From: Larkinella humicola
Lineage (GTDB): Bacteria; Bacteroidota; Bacteroidia; Cytophagales; Spirosomataceae
Reading direction: 5' to 3'
NCBI RefSeq assembly: GCF_008727875.1
Contig: NZ_VTWS01000001.1
Span: forward strand, 1,736,001-1,800,000
Length of the DNA stretch: 64,000 nt
The notes beneath the pieces are model-generated. The model made no database searches, was not told where the DNA came from, and saw only the letters and a program-made list of their open reading frames with translations. Shown piece after piece: positions 18,301 through 27,379 of this stretch. Within the stretch, counting starts at the first letter, position 1, and each line of letters starts with the position of its first letter. The translations under genes and the position numbers were made by a program.

Positions 18301-18979
18301 AGTCGTTGCGATAGAGCCGGTCGGTTGTGGGCGACGAGCCATCCACCAGCTTCTGATGATAGGCGTTTGGAAACCGTTCCGCCATGTTGGTCAGCACAAA
18401 CAGATCCAGATCGCCATCGTTGTCATAATCGAAAAAGGCCGCATTGGTCGTGTAGCTGTCGTCATTGATTCCGTATTCCCGGGCCATTTCCTTAAAAACC
18501 GGGATGCCGTCTTTCGCGCCAACTCCCTGGTTTACATACAGCAGATTCTCCCGGTCGCGGGCGGTTTTTCGGATGGTTGCGGTCACGTAAATATCCATCA
18601 GACCGTCGTTGTTGATATCGACCAGCGCCACACCCGAACACCATTTGCCGTTTCCACCCACCCCGGCCGGCCCGGTGATGTCCGTAAATTTAAAGTCTCC
18701 TTTGTTCAGATAGAGTTTGTTGGCCACCAGATTTCCGGTAAAGAAGACGTCCTGTAATCCATCGTTGTTGAAATCGCCAATGGCGGCTCCCCCACCATTG
18801 TAAAAATAATCGACATTCAGAATACTCAGGGTGTCACTTTCGGTCATTTGATTCGAAAACGCAATGCCGGTTTCCTCAGCGGGCAGCAAACTAAAGAGCG
18901 ATTGATTGGATAACTGACACGAGCTGATCGACCCACCCAAAAGAAGTAGTACTAAACAACGAAACGATTGTCGGAACAT
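15332..18979 (-). CDS. FG-GAP/VCBS repeat lipoprotein with ASPIC/UnbV domain
   Basis: A 1,215-residue surface lipoprotein from the ATG at 18979; its signal peptide ends in the lipobox ISSC (Cys21). It contains many FG-GAP/VCBS calcium-type loops of the form DxNxDGxxDxx (for example GDFNNDGLQDVFF and DLDNDGDLDMVIN), which build two beta-propellers of the integrin-alpha type. An ASPIC/UnbV domain lies between them (GLGAFVELRYGKGQQ; HFGLGAAKTIDEVRITWP). Proteins of this class are common beside SusC/SusD pairs in Cytophagales and are presumed to bind glycans or proteins at the cell surface. It is divergent from the SusC gene, across a 385-bp AT-rich gap. Confidence 0.88.
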   Translation of the reverse strand: MFRQSFRCLVLLLLGGSISSCQLSNQSLFSLLPAEETGIAFSNQMTESDTLSILNVDYFYNGGGAAIGDFNNDGLQDVFFTGNLVANKLYLNKGDFKFTDITGPAGVGGNGKWCSGVALVDINNDGLMDIYVTATIRKTARDRENLLYVNQGVGAKDGIPVFKEMAREYGINDDSYTTNAAFFDYDNDGDLDLFVLTNMAERFPNAYHQKLVDGSSPTTDRLYRNDFDAKRGHPVFTDVSKEAGIQLEGYGLGLNICDINRDGWKDIYITNDFLSEDHFFINNQKGGFGKPAFTDQAGTFFKHTSQTAMGNDVTDLNNDGWMDIVALDMLPNDNFRKKMFIPPNNYQTYLNNEEFKFSYQYMRNTLQLNQGFRPGTREPVFSEISLLSGIAATDWSWTPMVVDFDHDGYRDIVVTNGFPKDVTDRDFMQYYADNSSVATRDYMLGQIPVIKINNYAFKNSGADLAFSDVTGNWGLTTPAFSGGAAYGDLDNDGDLDMVINNIDDPAFVYRNNLVEQKPEQANYLRVKFKGSEQNRMGLGAFVELRYGKGQQQIYEHTIYRGYLSTMENAAHFGLGAAKTIDEVRITWPAQNGNPGKTQTLRNVKANQVLMVDVKNATETAVLPPTAPAGRLFRDVTDSLKIQFVHQEPEYIDYNQQKLLPHKLSQYGPALSAGDVNGDGLDDLFIGGSRTQKGSFLLQTTAGKLVPQDLLPGTAGAGKPEEDMGTLLFDADGDGDLDLYVASGGFEEDANTASYQDRLYVNDGKGRFTLTPQALPQNRISKSCVKAADYDRDGDLDLFVGGRVVPNQYPRPVSSFILRNDSKPGLPKFTDVTKTVAPELQNIGLVCDALWTDTDNDGWPDLMLAGEWMPLTILKNVQGKKLSTTSGTQPLNHAIAQWKGWWNSLVAADFDQDGDMDYIAGNLGLNTLAQASPEEPWRVYAKDFDNNGFYDAIPTVFFSDEKGERREFPFNGREDLIKQIISMRARFPLHKDFAVTSIDKVFKEEELKGAIVLEANYMKSAYVENKGDGTFELHALPIQAQTAPLFGMIADDFDQDGFPDVLLVGNDFSNELLVGRLDALNGLLLKGNGKGGFTALNPGASGFYVPGNAKGLVRLSGAGRNGEPGKSLIVATQNRGPLKVFHAEQPTQTVPLKPTDVSANLVYAGGKKQKVEFYYGQSFLSQSARELTIGKGLKSLEIIDSRGNKRLVQLQTLAGK

Positions 18980-19364
18980 GACTGAAGAATAATAAACCAA
19001 ATTACTAAAGTACAAAAAAGTTAGAAATCGGTACTAAATTCATTTTACAGGCTCAACCCTTTTTTTTCGAACGGATTTGCGATGATGAAAACGTTCCCAT
19101 TACCGGACAAAGTACGTAAAATCACCTATACAAAACCGCTAGTGGGCTAGTAATCAAAACGTATCAAAAAAAAATCACCCGAATCGTGGGAGGATTATTC
19201 CAAGGTTAAATTATTAACAATCAATAGACTACAACAAAACATTACCAACTTATCATCACAGGTAGCAACGGGAATATTTATAATATTTTTTATAAAATTT
19301 TGAAGTATGTTTAAAGTACTCTTAATTTAGTACGAAAATAAAACCAATTATTACAAAACCTATC
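18980..19364. other. 385-bp divergent intergenic region upstream of susC
   Basis: AT-rich spacer with no coding frame. It holds at least five GTAC-centred words (around 19003, 19029, 19112, 19316 and 19331), including GTACT-N8-AGTAC at about 19316-19333. A phased run of A/T tracts lies at 19270-19310. No clear TAnnTTTG element was found. It probably carries both divergent promoters and an operator. A similar GTAC palindrome precedes the heparinase-type gene at 46412. Confidence 0.5.
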
Positions 19365-22300
19365 ATGAAAGCACAATTCTACAGATTGTTCCAATCTGCG
19401 TTTTTGGGTGCATTTCTGCTTTTTGTGAGCATTAATGTCATGGCCCAGGATCGCCGGGTTAGCGGAAAAGTAACAGGGAAAGACGGGCCGGTTCCGGGCG
19501 CAAACATCGTTCTCAAAGGCACTACGACCGGGACTTCTTCGGATGCCGAGGGGAATTACACCCTGAACATTCGGGGCGCCAATCCGGTGCTGGTCATTTC
19601 AGCCATCGGTTTCAAATCCCAGGAAGTAGCGGTTGGCAATCGTTCGACCGTCGATGTTTCGGTGGAAGACGACGTTACGGCCTTGACGGAGGTCGTTGTA
19701 ACCGGGTATACGACGGACAGCAAGCGTGACAATGCCGGGGCTATTTCAACCGTAAAATCCCGCGACTTAAAGGTTACGCCTTCGGCCAACGTCGAAACCC
19801 AGTTGCAGGGTCGCGTTGCCGGGGTTACGGTCATTGCCAGTGGTCAGCCGGGTGCCAACAACACCGTTCGGGTGCGGGGCTTCGGAGCCTTTGGTGGGAA
19901 CCAGCCGTTGTATGTCGTGGATGGGGTACCCATCGGGACGACCAACTTTCTGAACCCGGATGACATTGAAACCACGACGGTTCTGAAAGATGCCGCAGCC
20001 GCTTCGATTTACGGCGCACGGGCCGCCAACGGGGTTATCGTTTATACGACGAAAAAAGGAAACCGCCGGGCGCAGAAACTAACGGTCACGTATGATGGCC
20101 TATACGGTTTTACCGATCCCGGTAAATCGCAGGCCATTCTCAATCCGCAGGAACAAGCCGACTGGACCTGGAACGCGGTTCATAACCGCCAGGCTTCCCT
20201 GGGACTTCCCGATGATTTTACGGGGATTGCCAATGGCCAGTATGGTACCGGCTCCAAGCCCGTTTTGCCGGATTACCTGATGGTAGGAACGCGCTATGGA
20301 GTGATCGGTTCGGTTGATCTGGCAGCAGAACGGCCTAAATACAACATCAATACCGATGCCGGAGCTGTTTATCAGGTTGTCCGGGCTAACAAAGCCGGTA
20401 CGGACTGGTATGATGCCATTACGCGGACGGCTCCCATTCTGCGTCAGACACTGGGCTTTTCGGGCGGTACCGAGAGCAGCCGGTATTTCTTCAGCCTGGG
20501 CCAGCAAAATCAGAACGGTATTCTGAACCACAACAACTTTGCGCGGTATGACCTGCGGGCCAACACCGAGTTTGACATCGTCAAAAACCTGCGGTTTGGT
20601 GAAAATATCCAGTTGACCTACGCCAATACCTCCGGTCAGGTGGGTGGTAATGCCGGCCAAAACCTGTCACAGGAAGAAAGCGAAATTCTGAGCGCGTTCC
20701 GGATGGCTCCCATTATCCCGATTTACGACGAGTTTGGTGGCTGGGCCGGCACATCGGCCAAAGGGTTCAACAACCCGGCTAACCCGGTGGCAAGCCGCGA
20801 CGGGTCCAAAAACAACAATAACTTCGGCGTTGGTCTGTTCGGAAACGTATACCTGGAATACGATCCGATCCCGGCCCTGACCCTGCGCAGCAGCCTGGGC
20901 GGCCAGTTCTTCAATTTCTACAACAAAACGACTTCGCAGAATACGTACTGGAACGCCGAAGGAAATGGTCGCGGCCTTTCCATCAGCGAAGGCGGTGGGT
21001 ACTTCCTGGCCTGGACGTTTACGAATACCGCACAATACAAACAAAAATTCGGGCTCCACAGCGTCGATGTTCTGGCCGGTATCGAAGCCCTGAACGACGG
21101 TCGCGGACGCAACATCAGCGGTACCGGATCAAACCCGTTCAGCACCGATGTCAACTATGTAACGCTGAGTACGACTTCTTCGGTAGGTCGGGTAGTGAAC
21201 AGCAACATCCAGAACGGGGTCAATTTCTACTCCGTATTCGGACGGTTGAACTACATCTACAACGACAAGTATATTTTGACGGGAGTAATCCGTCGTGACG
21301 GTTCGTCGCGGTTTGGGGCAGCCAATCGGTTCGGGGTGTTCCCGGCCTTCTCGGCAGCCTGGCGGATTTCCGGTGAGAACTTCATGAAGGATGCCACCTT
21401 CATCACCGACCTGAAGATTCGGGGGGGCTGGGGCCAGATGGGGAACTCCAACAACGTAGACCCCAACAACCAGTATAGCCTGTTTGCCACCAACGTGGCC
21501 AACTCCTACGACATTGCTGCTACCAATAGCACGCTGAACCCCGGTTTTTTCCGGAGCCGGATCGGTAACCCGAATGCCAAATGGGAAACCAGTACGACGA
21601 CCAACGTGGGGATCGATGCAACCTTCCTGAACGGCAAGCTGGACCTCGTATTCGATATCTGGCGGAAAGACACCAAAGACCTGCTGTATCAGGTGCCCAT
21701 CCCTGGCGTTGTTGGAGTTCGGGCTACGGCTCCTTCGGTTAACATCGCCGGGATGCGGAACGAAGGGATTGACCTGTTGATCGGCACCCGCGGAAAACTC
21801 AGCAGCGATGTTTCGTATGAAATCAACCTGACGGGTAGTGTTCTCAAAAACCGGATTCAGCAATTGGCCCCGGGCGTTCCTTATTTCGACGTTTCACCGG
21901 CGTCCAATCGCCTGAGCTTGCCTGCTACCCGGAACCAACCCGGCCAATCCATTGCTTCCTTCTACGGTTTCCAGGTTGTGGGCCTGTTCCAGAATCAGGA
22001 AGAAGTGAAAGCTGCCCCTACTCAAACGGGTGCCGGTGTGGGTCGCTTCCGTTTTGCTGATATCAACGGAGATGGCAAAATTGACAACACCGACCGCACA
22101 TTCATTGGCAGCCCGGTACCGAAATTTACCGGGGGGATCAACTTCCAGATCAACTACAAAGGATTCGATGCCGCGACGTATTTGTATTCGTCACTGGGCA
22201 ACAAAATCTTCAACCTGTCGAAATGGTACACCGACTTCTATCCCTCATTCCCCGGAGCTGCGGTTAGTGAGCGCGTAAAAGATTCGTGGTCAACGACAAA

Positions 22301-22622
22301 CACGGGTACGAGCCAGCCGATTTTCGAAGATGTTTCCAACTTCAGCACCAACACCCAGCCGAACTCTTTCTATGTGGAAGACGGTTCTTACCTGCGGATG
22401 CAGAACATCACTCTGGGATATACGCTGCCTTCTGCCCTGTTGAACAAACTCAAATTAGGCCGTGTCCGGATTTCCGCATCAGCTAACAACATCTTCACCA
22501 TTACGAAATACAAGGGCTTAGATCCCGGTGTCGGTGGAGCGGCTGACCAGAACTTCGGTATCGACGTCGGAAACTATCCGCTGACCCGAAGCTACAATGC
22601 CGGCCTGAGCGTTACTTTCTAA
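19365..22622 (+). CDS. SusC/RagA-type TonB-linked outer-membrane protein
   Basis: Outer-membrane uptake channel of 1,085 residues. The signal peptide is cleaved after NVMA (residue 27). A carboxypeptidase-regulatory-like beta-sandwich covers 30-110, with GKVTGKDGPVPGANIVLKGT and the family tract VSVEDD. A TonB-box-like segment (TEVVVTGYT) and the plug domain (120-225, with PLYVVDGVPIG and LKDAAAASIYGARAANGVI) follow. The rest is a 22-strand barrel ending in the aromatic SYNAGLSVTF. It works with the SusD lipoprotein 31 bp downstream to import an oligosaccharide or peptide. No glycoside hydrolase or extracytoplasmic-function sigma factor adjoins the pair, so the substrate is unknown. Confidence 0.96.
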   Translation: MKAQFYRLFQSAFLGAFLLFVSINVMAQDRRVSGKVTGKDGPVPGANIVLKGTTTGTSSDAEGNYTLNIRGANPVLVISAIGFKSQEVAVGNRSTVDVSVEDDVTALTEVVVTGYTTDSKRDNAGAISTVKSRDLKVTPSANVETQLQGRVAGVTVIASGQPGANNTVRVRGFGAFGGNQPLYVVDGVPIGTTNFLNPDDIETTTVLKDAAAASIYGARAANGVIVYTTKKGNRRAQKLTVTYDGLYGFTDPGKSQAILNPQEQADWTWNAVHNRQASLGLPDDFTGIANGQYGTGSKPVLPDYLMVGTRYGVIGSVDLAAERPKYNINTDAGAVYQVVRANKAGTDWYDAITRTAPILRQTLGFSGGTESSRYFFSLGQQNQNGILNHNNFARYDLRANTEFDIVKNLRFGENIQLTYANTSGQVGGNAGQNLSQEESEILSAFRMAPIIPIYDEFGGWAGTSAKGFNNPANPVASRDGSKNNNNFGVGLFGNVYLEYDPIPALTLRSSLGGQFFNFYNKTTSQNTYWNAEGNGRGLSISEGGGYFLAWTFTNTAQYKQKFGLHSVDVLAGIEALNDGRGRNISGTGSNPFSTDVNYVTLSTTSSVGRVVNSNIQNGVNFYSVFGRLNYIYNDKYILTGVIRRDGSSRFGAANRFGVFPAFSAAWRISGENFMKDATFITDLKIRGGWGQMGNSNNVDPNNQYSLFATNVANSYDIAATNSTLNPGFFRSRIGNPNAKWETSTTTNVGIDATFLNGKLDLVFDIWRKDTKDLLYQVPIPGVVGVRATAPSVNIAGMRNEGIDLLIGTRGKLSSDVSYEINLTGSVLKNRIQQLAPGVPYFDVSPASNRLSLPATRNQPGQSIASFYGFQVVGLFQNQEEVKAAPTQTGAGVGRFRFADINGDGKIDNTDRTFIGSPVPKFTGGINFQINYKGFDAATYLYSSLGNKIFNLSKWYTDFYPSFPGAAVSERVKDSWSTTNTGTSQPIFEDVSNFSTNTQPNSFYVEDGSYLRMQNITLGYTLPSALLNKLKLGRVRISASANNIFTITKYKGLDPGVGGAADQNFGIDVGNYPLTRSYNAGLSVTF

Positions 22623-22653
22623 TTTGAACCAACCGATTAAGAATTTTTAGAAA

Positions 22654-24402
22654 ATGAAAGATATAGTCACAAAAGGAACCCTGCTGGCGCTCGCTTTAAC
22701 GTTTAGCACGCTGGCCTGTAAGGATAGCTTTTTAGTGGTGCAGCCAACCGGCACACTAACCAGTGCCCAGTTGAGTACGAAAAATGGCCTGGAAGGGTTG
22801 CTGATCAGTGCCTACACCGAGCTGAATGGCCGGGGTTTCAGCCAAACCGCCAGCTCGACCAACTGGATGTATGGAAGTATCATGGGCGGAGAAGCCAACA
22901 AAGGCTCCAACGCCGGTGACTTCAACGCCATCACGCCGTTCCAGCGTTTCGAAATGCTGGCCGCCAGTGGCGAACTCAACGCCCGCTGGCAGTTGATGTA
23001 CGAAGGCGTTAGCCGGGCGAATTCCGTTCTGCGTCAATTGAAAACCGCCGATGCATCGGTGAGTGCGGCAGACCAGGCCCGCATCGGTGCCGAAGCCAAA
23101 TTCCTGCGGGCGCACTACTATTTCGAGTTGAAGCGGACGTTCAACATGGTGCCTTACGTCGATGAAAGCGTCGACTATGCCGCCGGAATTACGGAAATTG
23201 CAAATAATACGGACATCTGGCCCAAAATTGAAGCCGATTTCAAAGCCGCTTACGATGTGCTGCCGGAAGTGCAGACCGCAGCCGGGCGTGCCAACAAGTG
23301 GGCAGCGGCCTCTTATCTGGCTAAAACGTATTTGTACCAGAAGAAATATGCCGAAGCAAAAACCCTCTTCGATCTTGTGATTGCGAGCGGCAAAACCTCT
23401 TCCGGTAACAAATATGCCCTCTTCCCGCAGTACTGGATGGTATTCAGCGCCGATAACGAGAAAAATAACGAAATCATTTTCTCGACGCAAAACGTTGCCA
23501 ACGCCGGGAGTTCCGATGCCGCTTCGGGTGACCTGAACCTGAACTGGCCGTACAACACTGGTCCGGCAGGTCCGGTAGGTTGCTGCGGTTTCTTCCAGCC
23601 CAGCTTCGAACTGGCCAACTCGTTCCGGACCGACGCCAAAGGCCTTCCTTTGCTGGATGGCTCGTACAATTCTGCCGCCAATGCGCTCAAAACCGACCAG
23701 GGTCTGGCTTCATCGGCGCCCTTTACGCCCGATGCGGGTCCTGTCGATCCCCGACTCGACCACTCGGTCGGTCGTCGTGGTATTGCCTATCTGGACTGGC
23801 AGGTTTTCCCCGGTCAGGACTGGATTCGTGATCAGGCTTTCGGGGGCCCTTATGCGCCCAAGAAATACATCTACACCAAAGCCCAGGAAGCCCGGATTGC
23901 TGACGTTTCGAACTGGACCAAAGGATGGACCGGCATCAATGTGGTCCTGATCCGTTATGCCGACGTCCTGCTGATGGCCGCTGAATGTGAAATTGAAGTC
24001 GGAAGCCTGGAAAAAGCCCGGGAATACGTCAACATGATCCGGAAACGGGCTGCTGATCCAAGCGGTTTCGTGATGGATATTGCGACGCCTACCAAACCAG
24101 CCGCCAATTACGTGATTGGTACCTACGACACGCCGTGGACCGATAAAGCTGCTGCCCGCACCGCCGTCCAGTTTGAACGCAAACTGGAACTGTCGGGTGA
24201 AGGTCACCGCTTTTTTGACCTGGTACGCTGGGGAACTGCCGCTACCGTGCTGAATGCTTACCTGACCTACGAAGGGGCCAAATTGTCAAACGGTCTGGGC
24301 GGTGCCAAGTTTACACCCAACAAAAACGAATACATGCCGTTGCCCCAAACGCAAATCGACTTGCAGGGAACAGCGACCTTGAAACAAAACCCCGGATATT
24401 AA
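22654..24402 (+). CDS. SusD/RagB-type nutrient-binding lipoprotein
   Basis: Surface lipoprotein of 582 residues that caps the SusC channel. The lipobox is TLAC with Cys22. The N-terminal SusD-like helical domain includes the TPR-like pair EAKFLRAHYYFELKRTFN and AAASYLAKTYLYQKKYAEA. The C-terminal RagB part has VVLIRYADVLLMAAEC and ERKLELSGEGHRFFDLVRWG, both diagnostic. It is co-transcribed with the susC gene and followed by a terminator hairpin, so the operon has just these two genes. Confidence 0.96.
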   Translation: MKDIVTKGTLLALALTFSTLACKDSFLVVQPTGTLTSAQLSTKNGLEGLLISAYTELNGRGFSQTASSTNWMYGSIMGGEANKGSNAGDFNAITPFQRFEMLAASGELNARWQLMYEGVSRANSVLRQLKTADASVSAADQARIGAEAKFLRAHYYFELKRTFNMVPYVDESVDYAAGITEIANNTDIWPKIEADFKAAYDVLPEVQTAAGRANKWAAASYLAKTYLYQKKYAEAKTLFDLVIASGKTSSGNKYALFPQYWMVFSADNEKNNEIIFSTQNVANAGSSDAASGDLNLNWPYNTGPAGPVGCCGFFQPSFELANSFRTDAKGLPLLDGSYNSAANALKTDQGLASSAPFTPDAGPVDPRLDHSVGRRGIAYLDWQVFPGQDWIRDQAFGGPYAPKKYIYTKAQEARIADVSNWTKGWTGINVVLIRYADVLLMAAECEIEVGSLEKAREYVNMIRKRAADPSGFVMDIATPTKPAANYVIGTYDTPWTDKAAARTAVQFERKLELSGEGHRFFDLVRWGTAATVLNAYLTYEGAKLSNGLGGAKFTPNKNEYMPLPQTQIDLQGTATLKQNPGY

Positions 24403-24439
24403 TTTTCTGCCGGAACCAATACCGTTTATTTCTCTTTAT

Positions 24440-24474
24440 GATGAGGTGGGGCACACGGTCCCACCTCATCTGTT
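24440..24474 (+). terminator. terminator after the SusC/SusD pair
   Basis: An 11-bp perfect stem, GATGAGGTGGG (24440-24450) with CCCACCTCATC (24460-24470), has a 9-nt loop and a short T-rich tail. Confidence 0.8.
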
Positions 24475-24531
24475 TAATAGGGGTTTGGGGCCTAAAGACA
24501 AAATCCTGTACGCTTTCCCAAAATGATGTAC

Positions 24532-24562
24532 TTGCTTTTATAGTTGGCAACCTCTACTTTTG
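24532..24562 (+). promoter_or_regulatory. Bacteroidota-type promoter of the metal module
   Basis: TTG (24532-24534), a 20-nt spacer and TACTTTTG (24555-24562) match the phylum consensus exactly. The ATG of the first gene of the module is 7 nt downstream, again leaving almost no leader. Confidence 0.7.
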
Positions 24563-24569
24563 ATCCGCC

Positions 24570-25037
24570 ATGAAACGCACGATCTTCCAACTGTTCAACC
24601 TCCTGATGACCTGCATCGTACTGCTGAGCAGTACGGGTTTTGGTTTGATTGAACACACGTGCCTGATGCGCGGGAAGAAAGTGTCGTTAGCAATGAGCCA
24701 GTCTGCAAACGCGAACCAGAACTGCCCGATTCACCGCCAGAAAGCGGTTTCTCCGGCGGATCAGGCGTATCAGACTCCGATTCTCCAACGAGCGGATTGC
24801 TGCCAGGAAGAACAACGGTATGAGAACGTAGATTTCTCATCGTCCATCACCCAGATCGTCGCCAAGTTCATCAAATCGATGGCTGATGCGGTACTCGCCG
24901 GGGTGACGGCGCTGGTGAGCTGGTTGTTCACCAGTCTGGCCGTAGCTGATACCGCGTCGACGCTGACGGTTTTTGATTCTCCTCCTCTCCAGTACGGGCG
25001 CAGTTTACTTTCGTTTGTTCAGAGTTTTTTGCTATAG
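24570..25037 (+). CDS. HYC_CC_PP-type small membrane protein
   Basis: A 155-residue envelope protein resembling the family that NCBI names HYC_CC_PP for its sparse motif. It has an N-terminal hydrophobic signal or anchor (residues 5-27), a HTC motif (His29, Cys31), Cys52, a vicinal Cys77-Cys78 pair, a hydrophobic helix at about 105-127, and a Pro-Pro motif at 138-139 (SPPLQYGR). Such proteins typically precede TonB receptors near metal-binding genes, as here. Paired cysteines suggest binding of a soft metal such as copper, but this is inference. It is the first gene of the predicted metal module and has its own promoter. Confidence 0.75.
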   Translation: MKRTIFQLFNLLMTCIVLLSSTGFGLIEHTCLMRGKKVSLAMSQSANANQNCPIHRQKAVSPADQAYQTPILQRADCCQEEQRYENVDFSSSITQIVAKFIKSMADAVLAGVTALVSWLFTSLAVADTASTLTVFDSPPLQYGRSLLSFVQSFLL

Positions 25038-25117
25038 GAAGTCGTCTTGTGCTAAAATGAAGCCTATGCTGGAAAAAGCATCGGTTCCTCTTCTTTTTCA
25101 CCACACTACGACTCTTT

Positions 25118-27376
25118 ATGCGTCCACATTCCCCCTATACAACAGGATTGGCCATCCTATGGCTGGCCCTCCTCAGCGTTGCCAACGCTCCCGCGCAAAC
25201 CCTGACCGGCACGGTTTCGGAACGCGTCAACACCAAAACCGTGCCGCTGGTTGGCGTTACCATCTACTGGGCGGGCACATCCGTTTCGACCACCTCTACC
25301 GATACCGGTTTTTTCACCATCCCGAAACCCGACTCACTCAACCGGCTCGTTTTCAGCTATGTGGGTTTTAAAACCGATACCGTTACGGTATCCGAACAAA
25401 CTAGTTTGACCGTTATTCTCACCAGCCAGAACACCCTTCAGGAAGTGACGGTTCAGGGGGCATCGTCGCAAACGGACCGGTTTTCGCCCATCCAGAACGA
25501 AATCCTGACCACCCGAACGCTGGCCAAAGCCGCCTGCTGCAACCTGTCCGAATCGTTTGAAACCAACGCATCCGTCAATGTGTCCTACAGCGATGCCGTC
25601 ACCGGCGCCAAACAGATTCAGATGCTGGGACTGAGTGGAAATTACGTGCAAACTAACGTTGAAAACATTCCCACCATCCGCGGGCTGGCGTCTACGTTCG
25701 GCCTGAATTATGTGCCGGGTACCTGGATTTCGTCCATCGACATTGGCAAAGGAGCCGGTTCGGTCGTCAACGGGTATGAGGGCATGTCGGGCGCGATGAA
25801 CGTCGAATTGCAAAAACCGGATGCCCGGGAGCGGATTTTTGCCAACGCCTACGTCAACAGTTTCGGGCGGGTCGAGGGCAACCTGAATCTGTCGAAACCG
25901 CTGTCGGAAAAATGGAGCATCGGTTTTCTGGGACACGCCAGCACACTGCAAAACCGGATCGATCAGAACGGCGATCACTTTCTGGATCTTCCGTTATATA
26001 CCCAGTACAACGGGATTGTTCGCGCCAAATACGGAACGGAGCGGTTTATGACCCAGTTTGGGATCAAGTCACTCTACGAAGACCGAACCGGCGGACAGGT
26101 GGCACCCACTCGCAGCGGCAGCCCCACTTACCAGTTTACGAACACCACCAAACGGGTCGAGGTGTTTTCAAAAACCGCCCGGCTTTATCCCGAAAAACCG
26201 TACCGGGGGCTGGGGCTGATCCTGAATGCGGTCAACCACGAACAGAACTCTTTTTTCGGTTTTATTCCCTACAACGGTCAGCAGAAAACGCTCTATGGCA
26301 ACCTGATTTATCAGTCGATTATCGACAACACCAACCACTCGTTCAAGGCCGGGCTGAGTTATCTGCTCGACGATTACCGCGAAAAATACCGCGACACGCT
26401 CTTGACCCGCACCGAATCCGTTCCGGGTGTTTTTGGGGAATACACCTACAAGTACCTGGAGAAACTCACGCTCGTGGCGGGTGCGCGGCTGGACTTCCAC
26501 AATCGGTTCGGCACGCAGTTTACGCCCCGGTTTCACGCCAAGTACGACCTAACCGACCACCTGATCCTGCGGGCCTCGGCGGGGCGGGGCTTCCGGACAC
26601 CGAATGCACTGGCCGAAAATTACGGGTATCTGGTGAGTTCCAGAACCGTGTATTTCGATGCCAACCTTCAGCCGGAAATCTCGTGGAATTACGGAACCAG
26701 CCTGACGCAGGAGTTTAATCTGTTCGGCAAAAAGGCGTCATTCGTGCTGGATTACTACCGCACGAACTTTCAGAATCAGTTGATCGCCGATCTGGAGCAC
26801 CCGCGCGAACTCCATTTCTATTACCTGTCGAGTCGGTCGACACCCGGTTTGAAAGCACGTTCGTTTTCCAACAGTTTTCAGGCCGAACTGAACTACCAGC
26901 CCATTCGTCGCATGGAGGTCAAACTGGCCTACCGGCTTTTCGATGTTCGCCAGACGATGGGCATGGCCTTCGGGGAAAGTCTCCTGCTGCCGCGCATGAT
27001 GGTGAGCCGCGACCGGGTTCTGTTTAATGCGGGATACGCGCTGCCGTTCGACAAATGGAAGTTCGATTTTACGGTGCAATGGAACGGCCCGAAACGGATT
27101 CCGTATTTGCGCGAAGGCTACGAACACACGAGTTACCAAAACATGCCCCGCGAAAATGCCCCCGGTTTTTACAACATCAATGCGCAGATTACCAAGTCGT
27201 TCCGGACGTGGGATGTGTATCTGGGGGGCGAAAACCTCGGCAATTTCCGGCAGGCGAATCCGATTGTGGGTGCCAGCGACCCTTATGGCCGGGATTTCGA
27301 CGCGGCCGCGCGGGTTTGGGGGCCCATCACGGGGCGGATGATTTACGGCGGTTTTCGGTATAAATTTAAAATCTAA
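25118..27376 (+). CDS. TonB-dependent receptor with plug Cys-Cys pair (predicted metal uptake)
   Basis: Outer-membrane receptor of 752 residues. The signal peptide ends near residue 27 (NAPAQ). A carboxypeptidase-regulatory-like domain covers about 28-103, the plug about 110-240, and a 22-strand barrel the rest, ending in GFRYKFKI. It is much shorter than SusC proteins and has no SusD partner, so it belongs to the metal/siderophore branch. A vicinal Cys140-Cys141 pair (AKAACCNLSESFETN) lies at the start of the plug, where receptors of this group often carry it. Neighbouring genes bind copper or similar metals, so copper, a copper complex or another soft metal is the likely cargo. The stop is 3 nt before the next ATG. 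Confidence 0.88.
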   Translation: MRPHSPYTTGLAILWLALLSVANAPAQTLTGTVSERVNTKTVPLVGVTIYWAGTSVSTTSTDTGFFTIPKPDSLNRLVFSYVGFKTDTVTVSEQTSLTVILTSQNTLQEVTVQGASSQTDRFSPIQNEILTTRTLAKAACCNLSESFETNASVNVSYSDAVTGAKQIQMLGLSGNYVQTNVENIPTIRGLASTFGLNYVPGTWISSIDIGKGAGSVVNGYEGMSGAMNVELQKPDARERIFANAYVNSFGRVEGNLNLSKPLSEKWSIGFLGHASTLQNRIDQNGDHFLDLPLYTQYNGIVRAKYGTERFMTQFGIKSLYEDRTGGQVAPTRSGSPTYQFTNTTKRVEVFSKTARLYPEKPYRGLGLILNAVNHEQNSFFGFIPYNGQQKTLYGNLIYQSIIDNTNHSFKAGLSYLLDDYREKYRDTLLTRTESVPGVFGEYTYKYLEKLTLVAGARLDFHNRFGTQFTPRFHAKYDLTDHLILRASAGRGFRTPNALAENYGYLVSSRTVYFDANLQPEISWNYGTSLTQEFNLFGKKASFVLDYYRTNFQNQLIADLEHPRELHFYYLSSRSTPGLKARSFSNSFQAELNYQPIRRMEVKLAYRLFDVRQTMGMAFGESLLLPRMMVSRDRVLFNAGYALPFDKWKFDFTVQWNGPKRIPYLREGYEHTSYQNMPRENAPGFYNINAQITKSFRTWDVYLGGENLGNFRQANPIVGASDPYGRDFDAAARVWGPITGRMIYGGFRYKFKI

Positions 27377-27379
27377 ACC

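Noticed and set aside
17762-18757. 331-codon frame antisense to the FG-GAP lipoprotein
   Set aside because: It mirrors the repeats of the real gene and shows only basic, low-complexity residues.
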